A stretch of DNA of 64,000 nucleotides from Pontibacillus salicampi (lineage in GTDB: Bacteria > Bacillota > Bacilli > Bacillales > BH030062): NCBI RefSeq assembly GCF_042434395.1, contig NZ_JBHLTP010000012.1, positions 1 through 64,000 of the forward strand, in the 5' to 3' direction. The notes under the pieces were generated by a model. The model was not told where the DNA came from, searched no databases, and saw only the letters and a program-made list of their open reading frames with translations. This document shows positions 8,198 to 16,568 of the stretch, in pieces. A program made the translations under genes and the position numbers. Within the stretch, counting starts at the first letter, position 1. Each line of letters starts with the position of its first letter.

Positions 8198-8232
8198 AGA
8201 TATGCTTTATATACTTAAGAAAGGGTGATTCT

Positions 8233-8505
8233 TTGCATCATAAAGATAAACGCTTTGCCATAGCCAATAGAGAAGCTCTCATTGGCGTTATCCTTGCTAT
8301 TATCAATTTCATCTGGTGGTATGGCTTTGCTTATGGGCTGGGAAGCAAAAACCCAGAATCCTATACTTATATTTTTGGTTTACCTGCTTGGTTTTTTTAT
8401 AGCTGTGTTTTAGGTTTCCTCATTATGGCCGTACTCGTCATCTTAGTGGTACGTTTTATGTTTACAGAGGTGCCCTTAGAAGATGAAGAAGGGGAGGAAA
8501 CATGA
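8233..8505 (+). CDS. yhdT: YhdT family small membrane protein (PanF partner)
   Basis: A 90-aa protein with two hydrophobic helices (about 14-35 and 50-72), an NFIWWYGFAYGLG segment, and an acidic C-terminus. This matches the YhdT (DUF997) family, which is encoded next to the pantothenate symporter PanF. It starts with TTG, chosen because AAGGGTG lies 6 nt upstream and no ATG follows early. Its stop overlaps the panF start in an ATGA, so the two are translationally coupled. The biochemical role of YhdT is not established; its invariable neighbour suggests an accessory subunit. Confidence 0.85.
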   Translation: MHHKDKRFAIANREALIGVILAIINFIWWYGFAYGLGSKNPESYTYIFGLPAWFFYSCVLGFLIMAVLVILVVRFMFTEVPLEDEEGEET

Positions 8506-9935
8506 ATTTATCAGTACTTATCTCATTAATTATCTTCCTGCTAATTATTTTTATCATTGGATTTTGGTCTAGCAGACATTTACGCTCTTCAGATTCCTTC
8601 CTACAGGATTATTTTCTAGGCGGGAGACAATTAGGTGGTTTCATACTCGCTATGACTATGACAGCAACCTACGGAAGTGCAAGCAGTTTCATTGGGGGGC
8701 CAGGGCTTGCTTATAATCAAGGACTTGGATGGGTTCTCCTGGCCATGTCTCAGTTAGTAACAGGTTATTTTGTCTTAATGGTCCTTGGGAAACGATTTGC
8801 AATCGTGGCAAGACAATATCAGGCGGTTACATTAATTGATTTCCTGCGAAAACGATATGAGAATAAATGGGTGGTTATTACTGGAGCTCTTAGTATCGTT
8901 ATCTTCTTATTTAGTGCAATGGCATCTCAATGGGTTGGAGGTGCCAGACTAATTGAATCCGTCACAGGGCTATCCTATACTAGCGCACTTTTCATTTTTG
9001 CGCTATCCGTTCTCGTATATGTCATCATAGGCGGTTTCCGAGCAGTAGCACTGACAGACACTGTACAAGGCGTGGTCATGTTTCTTGGGACACTAACATT
9101 ACTTGTTGCGACGATCATTGCAGGAGGAGGTATGTCCTCGATTATGTCTGATCTCGTTGATCAGAATCCTAACTTGGTTACTCCTTTCGGGGCAAATGCT
9201 GACCTGACTCCTTCTTATGTATCCTCCTTTTGGATTCTTGTTGGTGTAGGAGTAGTTGGACTGCCCCATGTCACCGTTCGAGCAATGTCCTATAAATCAT
9301 CTAAAGCAATGCATAGAGCTATTATTATAGGAACTGTCGTAGTTGGTGTCATCATGTTAAACATGCACCTCATAGGGGTACTTGCTAAACCGATTTTGCC
9401 AACCATTGAAAATCCTGACATGGTTATGCCAGCGATAGCTCAAGAAGTACTGCCGCCCTGGGTAGCAGGTATTGTCCTTTCGGCACCGATGGCAGCCATT
9501 ATGTCTACAGTAGACTCCTTGCTATTATTAGTTAGCTCCGCTATTGTGAAAGATGTTTATATTAACTATATAAATCCTAAAGCAAGCAATGATCGTGTTA
9601 GGAAACTTAGCTTTACCGTTACTGCGATTCTTGGCATTATTGTTTTCTTGTTAGCAATACAGCCCCCTGAACTACTAATTTGGCTAAATCTATACGCCTT
9701 TGGCGGGCTAGAGGCAGCCTTTATATGGCCCGTGGTGTTAGGGTTGTATTGGTCTAAAGGGAATCAGTATGGCGCGCTGGCTTCCATGTTAACGGGTATA
9801 GGCTCCTACATCATTGTAGATAAAATGTTTAGTGACATGATTTCTGTTCATCCAGTAACCGTTCCAGTCGTATTATCATTTGTCGTATATGTCGTTGTCA
9901 GCTTTAGTACTCAAACCGCTAATAAACTAGGTTAA
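8502..9935 (+). CDS. panF: Sodium/pantothenate symporter
   Basis: A 477-aa solute:sodium symporter (SSS family) with about 13 hydrophobic segments. The start region DYFLGGRQLGGFILAMTMTATYGSASSFIGGPGLAY holds the SSS signature, and residues around GLPHVTVRAMSYKSSKAMHRA and PMAAIMSTVDSLLLLVSSAIVKD are typical of PanF. It takes up pantothenate with Na+, which suits a halotolerant cell. Coupling to yhdT by a 4-bp overlap supports the specific assignment over proline or other SSS substrates. A strong hairpin terminator follows. Confidence 0.88.
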   Translation: MNLSVLISLIIFLLIIFIIGFWSSRHLRSSDSFLQDYFLGGRQLGGFILAMTMTATYGSASSFIGGPGLAYNQGLGWVLLAMSQLVTGYFVLMVLGKRFAIVARQYQAVTLIDFLRKRYENKWVVITGALSIVIFLFSAMASQWVGGARLIESVTGLSYTSALFIFALSVLVYVIIGGFRAVALTDTVQGVVMFLGTLTLLVATIIAGGGMSSIMSDLVDQNPNLVTPFGANADLTPSYVSSFWILVGVGVVGLPHVTVRAMSYKSSKAMHRAIIIGTVVVGVIMLNMHLIGVLAKPILPTIENPDMVMPAIAQEVLPPWVAGIVLSAPMAAIMSTVDSLLLLVSSAIVKDVYINYINPKASNDRVRKLSFTVTAILGIIVFLLAIQPPELLIWLNLYAFGGLEAAFIWPVVLGLYWSKGNQYGALASMLTGIGSYIIVDKMFSDMISVHPVTVPVVLSFVVYVVVSFSTQTANKLG

Positions 9936-9949
9936 TTGCGTCACGTGAT

Positions 9950-9984
9950 AAATACTTCATCCTACACCTAGGATGAAGTATTTT
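9950..9984 (+). terminator. Terminator after panF
   Basis: AAATACTTCATCCTA (9950-9964), loop CACC and TAGGATGAAGTATTT (9969-9983) form a 15-bp perfect stem. The T tract is short (TTTT). Confidence 0.8.
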
Positions 9985-10003
9985 CATGAATTGGAAGATT
10001 ATA

Positions 10004-10031
10004 TGTAATATTACTGTCATGTACTTGTTAT
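10004..10031 (+). promoter_or_regulatory. Triple WalR-like box upstream of LysM/3D gene
   Basis: Three direct hexamers, TGTAAT (10004-10009), TGTCAT (10015-10020) and TGTTAT (10026-10031), are each spaced by 5 bp, giving an 11-bp period. The WalR (YycF) consensus is TGTWAH-N5-TGTWAH: the outer hexamers fit exactly and the middle one has one mismatch. WalRK controls yocH-type cell-wall genes, matching the gene downstream. Confidence 0.7.
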
Positions 10032-10140
10032 AGATGCAACAACATTGTTACCTCCTTGTTCTTTGTATATCTAGGTTGTCTGTTATAGTATTACCTAGGT
10101 TAATTGCTTAACGCAAAAACAAAACAGGGGGAGTTACCAT

Positions 10141-11124
10141 ATGAAAAAAGCAATTATGACTATTGCTGCTGTCGCGGGTGTTTCTGGTGTTTTTGCAAGT
10201 ACTGCACATGCAGAAGAGGTACAGGTGAAGAAAGGTGATACGCTTTGGGGTATTTCCCAAGCACATAATGTAACCGTACAAGATTTACAAGACTGGAATA
10301 ATTTATCTAATCATATCATTTACGCAGGATCTTCATTAGAGGTGTCCGGAGCATCTAATGAACCGAAGAAGGTAAATGTTAATCATACAAATACTTACAC
10401 CGTTCAATCTGGTGACACACTTTGGGGTATTGCTAACGAAAATGGACTATCTGTGAGCGGTTTAAAATCCAAAAATAAATTGACTTCTGACATTATTCAT
10501 CCTGGTCAGAAGTTACAGCTAAAGGGATCAAATCAGCAGACAAACAATACTTCTGCTAAATCAAAGCAAACGGAAGCTACTACTAAATCCACTCACACGG
10601 TTCAGCCGGGTGATACATTATGGGGGATAGCTAGTGCCAATGGAGTTTCTGTTAGTAATGTAAAAGCATGGAACCATTTAAGTTCAAATACCATTTATGT
10701 TGGCCAATCCTTAAAACTTGATGGTCCTGCAAAGCAAACAGCACAGGCGTCTGCTCCAACCCAGAACCAGCAAAACACTAGCCAAAATAATACATCTTCT
10801 AACCAGCAGCCATCTCGTTCTGATAATCAAGCGGTTAAGACATTAAATATGTCCTCCACTGCTTATACGGCCTACTGTAATGGCTGCTCTGGAATAACAT
10901 CAACGGGTATTAACTTAAAAGCCAATCCAAACCAGAAGGTAATAGCTGTGGATCCAAGTGTCATCCCATTAGGTACTAAAGTTCATGTGGAAGGCTATGG
11001 ATACGCGATTGCTGGTGATACAGGCGGTGCGATAAAAGGAAATAAAATTGATGTATTCTTCCCAAATAAGAGTCAGGCATATCAATGGGGACGGAAAACA
11101 GTAAAAGTAAAAGTATTGGATTAA
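10141..11124 (+). CDS. Secreted LysM/3D-domain cell-wall protein, YocH-like
   Basis: A 327-aa exported protein. The signal peptide ends near residue 24 (ASTAHA|EE). Three LysM modules follow, each with the xxGDTLWGIA motif, at about 27-69, 82-124 and 152-194. After them comes a Gln/Ser/Asn-rich linker, then a C-terminal 3D domain (about 230-327) with the three conserved Asp of the MltA-type fold in IAVDPSVIPLG, AGDTGGAI and IDVFF. LysM binds peptidoglycan and the 3D domain is associated with lytic transglycosylase activity. B. subtilis YocH has two LysM modules; this one has three. Regulation by WalRK is suggested by the boxes at 10004-10031. Confidence 0.88.
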   Translation: MKKAIMTIAAVAGVSGVFASTAHAEEVQVKKGDTLWGISQAHNVTVQDLQDWNNLSNHIIYAGSSLEVSGASNEPKKVNVNHTNTYTVQSGDTLWGIANENGLSVSGLKSKNKLTSDIIHPGQKLQLKGSNQQTNNTSAKSKQTEATTKSTHTVQPGDTLWGIASANGVSVSNVKAWNHLSSNTIYVGQSLKLDGPAKQTAQASAPTQNQQNTSQNNTSSNQQPSRSDNQAVKTLNMSSTAYTAYCNGCSGITSTGINLKANPNQKVIAVDPSVIPLGTKVHVEGYGYAIAGDTGGAIKGNKIDVFFPNKSQAYQWGRKTVKVKVLD

Positions 11125-11133
11125 TAATAACGT

Positions 11134-11164
11134 AAGCTGCCTTCTCAAGTGGCAGCTTTTTTTG
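11134..11164 (+). terminator. Terminator after the LysM/3D gene
   Basis: AAGCTGCC (11134-11141) pairs with GGCAGCTT (11151-11158) and runs into eight Ts. Confidence 0.9.
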
Positions 11165-11242
11165 TATATCGCAACATATTTTTCTCCCTTCTAAGCCACG
11201 ATAGTAGTGTATTACTAAAAAACAGATAGAAGGAGAGATGTT

Positions 11243-11434
11243 ATGACTAGAGGACAAAGCAAGAAACATAAGGAAAAGAATGACGCAAAGCTTTCTCAAA
11301 CTCCAGCAAAAGATATCGTAGAAGATGGCAGAGATGTGGAGTTTGCATCTGAATTCGCAGATCAGGAATATAGAGAGGCACAGAAAAGAGCCAATGCTGC
11401 GGATGAAAGAGCAAAACAGCACAAACAACATTAA
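11243..11434 (+). CDS. YfhD-like small hydrophilic protein
   Basis: A 63-aa, highly charged protein with no hydrophobic stretch. The segment DGRDVEFASEFADQEYREAQKRANAADERA resembles the YfhD family of short Bacillus proteins (pattern VEFSxELADxDDxEAxxRAxAADxR). It has a good ribosome binding site (AAGGAGAG) and its own strong terminator, so it is a real single-gene unit. The function of YfhD is not known; low-complexity charged proteins of this kind often accumulate in stress or sporulation. A related 49-aa protein is encoded at 13627. Confidence 0.7.
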   Translation: MTRGQSKKHKEKNDAKLSQTPAKDIVEDGRDVEFASEFADQEYREAQKRANAADERAKQHKQH

Positions 11435-11443
11435 ATGAAGAAT

Positions 11444-11490
11444 ACAGAAGGCCGTCTATGAACTAGAGCATAGACGGCCTTCTGTTTTTT
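11444..11490 (+). terminator. Strong terminator between convergent genes
   Basis: A 17-bp perfect stem, ACAGAAGGCCGTCTATG (11444-11460) with CATAGACGGCCTTCTGT (11469-11485), then TTTTTT. It ends the YfhD-like gene and separates it from the convergent DUF779 gene. Confidence 0.92.
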
Positions 11491-11509
11491 ATCTTTAGAC
11501 CTCGAAGTA

Positions 11510-11848
11510 TTACGTTTCTGATGTAGGGAAGACTTTAGATCGTGTTAAAAATCGTAACCCTTCTGGCCCTTCTAAAGAGAACATCCCCCCTCTACCTTCT
11601 ACAACATCAATGATAAGTTGGGTATGCTTCCAGTATTCATATTGCCGCTTATCAATATAAAACGGACAACCGCCAATTTCACCCAGCTTCACATCAGAAT
11701 CTCCAATCATGAAGTCACCGTCTGCAAAGCACATAGGTGAACTGCCATCACAACATCCTCCTGATTGATGAAACATAAGAGAGCCATGTTTAGCTTTTAG
11801 CTTCTCGATTAAGTCAATAGCTTGTGGTGTAGCGGTAACCTTATCCAT
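11510..11848 (-). CDS. DUF779 protein, aldehyde dehydrogenase partner
   Basis: A 112-aa protein with a clustered Cys motif (FHQSGGCCDGSSPMCF) and later GGCPFYID, together likely a metal- or thiol-active site. This is the DUF779 family, found almost always next to AldB/ExaC-type aldehyde dehydrogenases. The gene starts 1 nt after the stop of the dehydrogenase, so the pair is an operon. No function is proven; a role in maintaining or assisting the dehydrogenase is inferred from the linkage alone. Confidence 0.85.
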   Translation of the reverse strand: MDKVTATPQAIDLIEKLKAKHGSLMFHQSGGCCDGSSPMCFADGDFMIGDSDVKLGEIGGCPFYIDKRQYEYWKHTQLIIDVVEGRGGMFSLEGPEGLRFLTRSKVFPTSET

Positions 11849-11849
11849 A

Positions 11850-13370
11850 TTAATAAAATCCTAACTTTTGAGGGCTGTAGCTTACAAGCATATTTTTTGT
11901 TTGTTGATAATGAGAAAGCATCATTTTGTGGTTTTCTCTTCCAATACCAGACATTTTGTAGCCGCCAAATGCTGCATGAGCAGGATAGGAGTGATAGCAA
12001 TTCGTCCATACCCGTCCTGCTTCTATATTTCGACCAAAAGTATAGGCAGTATTAATATTTCTTGTCCATATTCCAGCACCTAGTCCATACAGGGTATCGT
12101 TAGCGATTTCTAACGCTTCTTCTTCTGAACTAAATGTGGTAACCGAGACAACTGGTCCGAAAATTTCTTCTTGAAAAACACGCATGTCATTGGAGCCTTT
12201 GAAGATAGTTGGATTAACGTAATAGCCTCCACTCAATTCACCAGTTTGGACATTACGGTCACCGCCAATTAAACATTCAGCGCCTTCTTCTTTACCTATC
12301 TCCAAATATGACAGTATCTTTTCCAATTGTTCATTCGATGCTTGTGCCCCCATCATTGTCTCTGTATCTAATGGATTGCCTTGCTTGATTTGTTTTACTC
12401 TTTCCAAAGCCCGGTCCATAAATTTGTCATAGATAGACTCGTGAATAAGTGCGCGGGATGGGCATGTACAAACCTCACCTTGGTTTAAGGCAAACATCAC
12501 AAAACCTTCAACCGCTTTATCAAAAAATTCATCATCATGATCGGCAATATCCGGGAAGAAAATGTTCGGAGATTTGCCTCCTAATTCAAGCGTAACGGGA
12601 ATAATATTTTGGGAGGCATATTGCATAATCATTCTTCCGGTAGTAGTTTCCCCAGTAAAAGCCACTTTTGCAATGCGATCATTAGAGGCCAACGGTTTTC
12701 CAGCTTCTACTCCAAAACCATTTACAATATTGAGAACTCCAGCTGGCAGCAAATCCTCGATGAGCTCGGTTAGGACCATAATAGAGGCTGGTGTTTGTTC
12801 AGCAGGCTTTAAAACTACACAGTTCCCAGCAGCCAAGGCAGGAGCTAGCTTCCACGTAGCCATTAATATTGGGAAGTTCCAAGGAATGATTTGTCCTACA
12901 ACACCTAGTGGTTCTTTAAAATGATAGGCAACTGTTTCGTTATCAATTTGACCAATTGAACCTTCTTCTGCACGGATACAGCCTGCAAAATATCGGAAGT
13001 GATCTACAGCCAAAGGCAGGTCCGCTGCTAGCGTTTCTCGAACCGCTTTACCATTATCCCACGTTTCTGCAACAGCTAGCATTTCTAAGTTATTTTCTAT
13101 TCGATCAGCAATCTTATTGAGAATGTTTGCTCTTTCGGCAGGGGATGTTTGCGCCCAATCGTTTTTTGCACTATAGCCAGCATCTATGGCTAAATCCACA
13201 TCTGCTGCCTTGGATCTTGCTACTTCACAGAAAACCTGTCCATTGACAGGGCTTACGTTTTCAAAGTATTCTCCATCCACTGGTGCAACCCATTCGCCAC
13301 CAATAAAATTATCATACCGTTTCTTAAAACTCACCTTAGAATTTGCTTCTCCTGGATTAGCATAGATCAT
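11850..13370 (-). CDS. NAD-dependent aldehyde dehydrogenase (AldB/ExaC type)
   Basis: A 506-aa enzyme of the ALDH superfamily. The motif VTLELGGKSPNIFF carries the general base Glu, and NQGEVCTCPSR carries nucleophile Cys301; the neighbouring Cys303 and the CTCPSR form are typical of AldB/ExaC acetaldehyde dehydrogenases. The Rossmann part (residues about 150-260, VVGQIIPWNFP) and the C-terminal FGGYKMSGIGRE complete the fold. It oxidises acetaldehyde or similar short aldehydes to acids. It is co-transcribed with the DUF779 gene, and a cre-like site at 13414-13427 suggests catabolite repression. Confidence 0.88.
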   Translation of the reverse strand: MIYANPGEANSKVSFKKRYDNFIGGEWVAPVDGEYFENVSPVNGQVFCEVARSKAADVDLAIDAGYSAKNDWAQTSPAERANILNKIADRIENNLEMLAVAETWDNGKAVRETLAADLPLAVDHFRYFAGCIRAEEGSIGQIDNETVAYHFKEPLGVVGQIIPWNFPILMATWKLAPALAAGNCVVLKPAEQTPASIMVLTELIEDLLPAGVLNIVNGFGVEAGKPLASNDRIAKVAFTGETTTGRMIMQYASQNIIPVTLELGGKSPNIFFPDIADHDDEFFDKAVEGFVMFALNQGEVCTCPSRALIHESIYDKFMDRALERVKQIKQGNPLDTETMMGAQASNEQLEKILSYLEIGKEEGAECLIGGDRNVQTGELSGGYYVNPTIFKGSNDMRVFQEEIFGPVVSVTTFSSEEEALEIANDTLYGLGAGIWTRNINTAYTFGRNIEAGRVWTNCYHSYPAHAAFGGYKMSGIGRENHKMMLSHYQQTKNMLVSYSPQKLGFY

Positions 13371-13413
13371 GTAAATCCTCCTTTAGTATTTAGGCAGTCT
13401 TCTATTCTTTTTA

Positions 13414-13427
13414 TGTAAACGCTTTCT
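13414..13427 (-). promoter_or_regulatory. Candidate cre (CcpA) site upstream of aldehyde dehydrogenase
   Basis: TGTAAACGCTTTCT matches the cre consensus TGWAARCGYTWWCA except at the last base. It lies about 45 bp upstream of the aldehyde dehydrogenase start, a position suited to catabolite repression. Confidence 0.55.
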
Positions 13428-13626
13428 TAAAAGTAAATACTTTCCTTATTTGTAAAGGGAAGACCTCATACATAGCAGTCTAGAAAAAGAATAGAACTTA
13501 CTGTTAAGTGTAAATATTCTGAATATAATTATCAAGCAAGATGACCTCAACACATATGAATAAATTTCGAATTATAGGACATCGTATAAACGTACCACCT
13601 TACTCAATCTAAAGGAGCTGTTACAC

Positions 13627-13776
13627 ATGGCTAAACGTAACCAAGAAAAAAATAACAAACCAGAAAAGCAAAAGCGTGATCAGGAATTCGGTCAGGAGTT
13701 AGATGCACGCGACTATGAGAAGCAAGAACGCAATGCAGAAGCAAAAGCAATGAAAGCTAAAAAGGACAATAAATAG
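13627..13776 (+). CDS. Small charged YfhD-like protein
   Basis: A 49-aa protein, preceded by AAAGGAG, with 17 Lys/Arg. The segment DQEFGQELDARDYEKQERNAEAKAM echoes the DVEFASEFADQEYREAQKRANAAD stretch of the 63-aa protein at 11243, so the two are probably distant paralogues of the same YfhD-like group. It has a private terminator. No function is known. Confidence 0.6.
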   Translation: MAKRNQEKNNKPEKQKRDQEFGQELDARDYEKQERNAEAKAMKAKKDNK

Positions 13777-13811
13777 GAATAGCTAGTCTGTTAGAACATT
13801 TTTATAGTGAA

Positions 13812-13854
13812 ACAAAAAGCAAAGGTTTAGTTTCTGCCTTTGCTTTTTGTTTTT
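13812..13854 (+). terminator. Terminator after the 49-aa gene
   Basis: ACAAAAAGCAAAGG (13812-13825) and CCTTTGCTTTTTGT (13837-13850) form a 14-bp stem followed by Ts. Confidence 0.85.
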
Positions 13855-13931
13855 CATTCTTTAGTGGTATTGTTTGTGTGTGTGATTGTAATGATTTATA
13901 GTGGATGATGAAGAAAAAGGAGGGGAATGTT

Positions 13932-14459
13932 ATGCGACTAAAAAATAAAAAAATTATTCAACTCGTAAGCAATGATTTCGAAGATTTAGAACTATGGTAT
14001 CCAGTAATGCGCCTTCGAGAGGAAGGAGCTATTGTGGACATTGTCGGCGAAAAGGCAGAGGAAGAGTACGTAGGTAAATACGGCGTACCTGTTACATCTG
14101 ACAAAGCATTTGATACCATTAATCCAGACGACTATGATGCAATTCTCGTTCCTGGTGGATGGTCTCCCGATAAGCTCAGAAGATACGATTCTATAATAAC
14201 AATGGTTCGTAAAATGAATGAACAGAATAAAGCGATTGGCCAAGTATGCCATGCAGGCTGGGTGCTGATATCAGCTGATATATTAAAAGGGAAAAGAGTA
14301 ACCAGTACACCTGGTATTAAAGACGATATGATTAATGCTGGCTCCACCTGGGTGAACGAACCAGTAACTGTGGATGGAAACATAATCTCCAGCCGTCGTC
14401 CACCAGACTTGCCTGATTATATGAGAGAATTCATATCGGTATTAGAAAAGCAATCCTAA
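13932..14459 (+). CDS. PfpI/DJ-1 family protein (protease/deglycase-type)
   Basis: A 175-aa cytoplasmic protein of the DJ-1/PfpI superfamily. The nucleophile elbow is AIGQVCHAGWVLISADILKG, with Cys followed by His as in PfpI, and an upstream acidic residue lies in the segment LELWYPVMRLREEGA. Members act on glycated or methylglyoxal-modified substrates or as chaperones; the exact activity is not resolved from sequence. The start was set at 13932 because AAAGGAGG lies 8 nt before it; an earlier in-frame ATG at 13905 would put that ribosome site inside the coding region. Confidence 0.85.
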   Translation: MRLKNKKIIQLVSNDFEDLELWYPVMRLREEGAIVDIVGEKAEEEYVGKYGVPVTSDKAFDTINPDDYDAILVPGGWSPDKLRRYDSIITMVRKMNEQNKAIGQVCHAGWVLISADILKGKRVTSTPGIKDDMINAGSTWVNEPVTVDGNIISSRRPPDLPDYMREFISVLEKQS

Positions 14460-14472
14460 CCAAACCCTCTTT

Positions 14473-14507
14473 TTGTAGGGAAGCCATGGCTTCCCTACAA
14501 TTTTTTT
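14473..14507 (+). terminator. Perfect palindrome terminator after PfpI gene
   Basis: A 28-bp perfect palindrome (14473-14500; half-site TTGTAGGGAAGCCA) followed by seven Ts. Confidence 0.92.
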
Positions 14508-14675
14508 GCCTATAGAGAAGCAATATTCCAATCGTTTTGATATTTTATTCGTATCATGATGTCTTTTTTTTGATTCTTTGAAACCACCTCCGTTACCTAT
14601 CCGTCAGAAGAAGTAGATATATCTGAAACTCTGTTAATGCATTAACAGCCAACTATTACTAGGGAGGTTGTTAAT

Positions 14676-15260
14676 ATGTTAAAAAAATTAATTTCCATTA
14701 TAACTGGATTAATTGTAGTTATGGGTGCGGGTAGTCCAGTTATGGCAGAAAACGTTGGAAAACCACCTGTAAAGGAATTAGAATACCGCCTAAAAGAGCT
14801 GACTACGTTAGAAACGAATGAGAACTTCAAAGTAAAAAAATATGATTCCAAGGATCGCTTAGAAGAAGAATTCAAAAATATCATGGTATGGCCTCTTGCA
14901 GATTATTATCTAGATCATTACTTCGAGGAAAAAAATAATAATGTGTACATTATACCTACGGAAGGTCCCACGAAGATAAATTTTCAGAATGATTATAATT
15001 TGGAAAAATTAAGCGACCATCATTACAAAGTAACGCAACAAGGAAGTAATCAACTTCGAGGGAATTATACACTAACTATTCATTACAAGTACGAAGCAGG
15101 AAAGTGGGTCATGGCAGATAGAATGAATCGCGTTGGTCTTGAAAATGGTGGTCCAATGCCAGATACAGCAAGCAGCTATCCTATTATGATGATAAGCGGG
15201 CTTGTAATGCTTGCCCTTGGTAGTGGGATGTTTATGATGAGAAGAGGTATTGCTAGATAG
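14676..15260 (+). CDS. Exported protein with sortase-like MPDTA anchor
   Basis: A 194-aa protein I do not recognise by name. It has an N-terminal signal peptide (cleavage near VMA|EN, residue 24) and a hydrophilic extracytoplasmic domain (25-160). The C-terminus has the layout of a sortase substrate: MPDTA (161-165), a hydrophobic segment (about 168-186) and the charged tail RRGIAR. B. subtilis YhcS recognises LPDTS/LPDTA, so a class D/YhcS-like sortase could anchor it; the first residue is Met in place of Leu. A plain single-pass membrane anchor is the alternative. It follows AGGGAGG and stands alone. Confidence 0.7.
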   Translation: MLKKLISIITGLIVVMGAGSPVMAENVGKPPVKELEYRLKELTTLETNENFKVKKYDSKDRLEEEFKNIMVWPLADYYLDHYFEEKNNNVYIIPTEGPTKINFQNDYNLEKLSDHHYKVTQQGSNQLRGNYTLTIHYKYEAGKWVMADRMNRVGLENGGPMPDTASSYPIMMISGLVMLALGSGMFMMRRGIAR

Positions 15261-15311
15261 TAAACACAATGCTCTTTATCGTAAAGGATTCCTTGTTGTA
15301 GCTTAATATCA

Positions 15312-15349
15312 CATAAAAGAGGGCTGCCATCTAGCAGCCCTCTTTTATG
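15312..15349. terminator. Bidirectional terminator between convergent genes
   Basis: CATAAAAGAGGGCTGC (15312-15327) pairs perfectly with 15334-15349. T-rich arms on both strands mean it can stop both the MPDTA gene and the NO synthase gene. Confidence 0.85.
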
Positions 15350-15351
15350 AA

Positions 15352-16437
15352 TTAATATGGTTGATCTTGATAGTAATAATTTGGTGAATGAATTGTATTA
15401 TCATATTCCTTATGAAACATATGGGTAGTTGCTGGAGAAAGGGGCGGGTTTAACCAAACCCAGTCTCCTGTTACCTTTCTTCCATGGTGGTGCTCTTTCA
15501 TTTCAAACGAGTGAAATTGCTGGGCAGCAGTATGATGGTCCACGATATTAACCCCATCTTCCTTATAAGAATGTATAACGGCTGCATTTAGTTCTAGTAG
15601 TGCTCTGTCTTTCCATAGGGATTGATTCCTTTTAATGTCTAATCCCATAAAGGAAGCGACCTTTGGCAGCATGTTATATCGACATTCATCCGCTAAATTC
15701 CGTGCTCCAATTTCTGTTTCCATATACCATCCATTAAATGGAGCTCCTACATATTCTATTCCACCAATTTCTAATTTCATATCAGAAAGAATGGGAACAG
15801 CATACCATTTTAAGTGCAGGTCAGAAAACCAATCATAATGTGGATGACGTAAAGGTATCTCTAGCACAATATCATTGGGGACCTCAAACCAAACTGGTGA
15901 TTCGTCTCCAATTTGAATAACCCACGGTAATATATCGTAATGAGTTCCTTCCCCAACCCACCCAAGTTCTGTACACTTTTTCGTGAAGGCAATAGAGGCT
16001 GGGTCACCAAGAACACCGTCTTCGGTTTCGTATCCGGCATAACGGATTAATTGATGATTCCATATTCGAACTGCATTTTCCTTATTATGTACAGGATGAA
16101 ATACCGTGATGGTAGAACGAATTTTACCACCATTAGTTGCATATCGAACGTGGGCTTCTAATGCATCGCGCACTTCATCAACGGTTTGCAGACCTCGTTT
16201 ATCGAAAACCTTTAAACTATTCCAAAACAGCCTTCCGATACATTTATTACTGTTCCTCCAAGCCATCTTCGCTCCATGATCTATCTCTTCAAATGTATGT
16301 TCATAAAAGCCATATTGCTCAATCTCGGCTGCAATTTCAGTTAATCTGGCAGTCAATTCTTCGGACGATTTACCTAATTCCTCATAACAAGTTGTTATAA
16401 ATTGCTCTGCTTGCTGCATTATCTCAGTAGTTGTCAC
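15352..16437 (-). CDS. nos: Bacterial nitric oxide synthase oxygenase
   Basis: A 361-aa protein matching the size of bacterial NOS (oxygenase domain only, no reductase). The heme-ligand motif MAWRNSNKCIGR places the axial Cys at 66. The substrate and pterin regions are visible: WFEVPNDIVLEIPLRHPHYDWFSDLHLKWYAVPILSDMKLEIGG, FNGWYMETEIGARNLAD and the C-terminal GDWVWLNPPLSPATTHMFHKEY. It makes NO from L-arginine with flavodoxin-type electron donors; in bacilli NO protects against oxidative damage. It is divergent from the UV damage endonuclease gene, with only about 130 bp between them. Confidence 0.95.
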   Translation of the reverse strand: MTTTEIMQQAEQFITTCYEELGKSSEELTARLTEIAAEIEQYGFYEHTFEEIDHGAKMAWRNSNKCIGRLFWNSLKVFDKRGLQTVDEVRDALEAHVRYATNGGKIRSTITVFHPVHNKENAVRIWNHQLIRYAGYETEDGVLGDPASIAFTKKCTELGWVGEGTHYDILPWVIQIGDESPVWFEVPNDIVLEIPLRHPHYDWFSDLHLKWYAVPILSDMKLEIGGIEYVGAPFNGWYMETEIGARNLADECRYNMLPKVASFMGLDIKRNQSLWKDRALLELNAAVIHSYKEDGVNIVDHHTAAQQFHSFEMKEHHHGRKVTGDWVWLNPPLSPATTHMFHKEYDNTIHSPNYYYQDQPY

Positions 16438-16568
16438 GATACCGAACCTCCATTTATTACACTTCAGTTATTGTAACACAATTGCATCATGTTATATGTG
16501 ACATAAGTATGTACATAATAGAAGGGAAATGGAGCATAAATCCTATGTGTCAGAAATGGAGTGATGAA

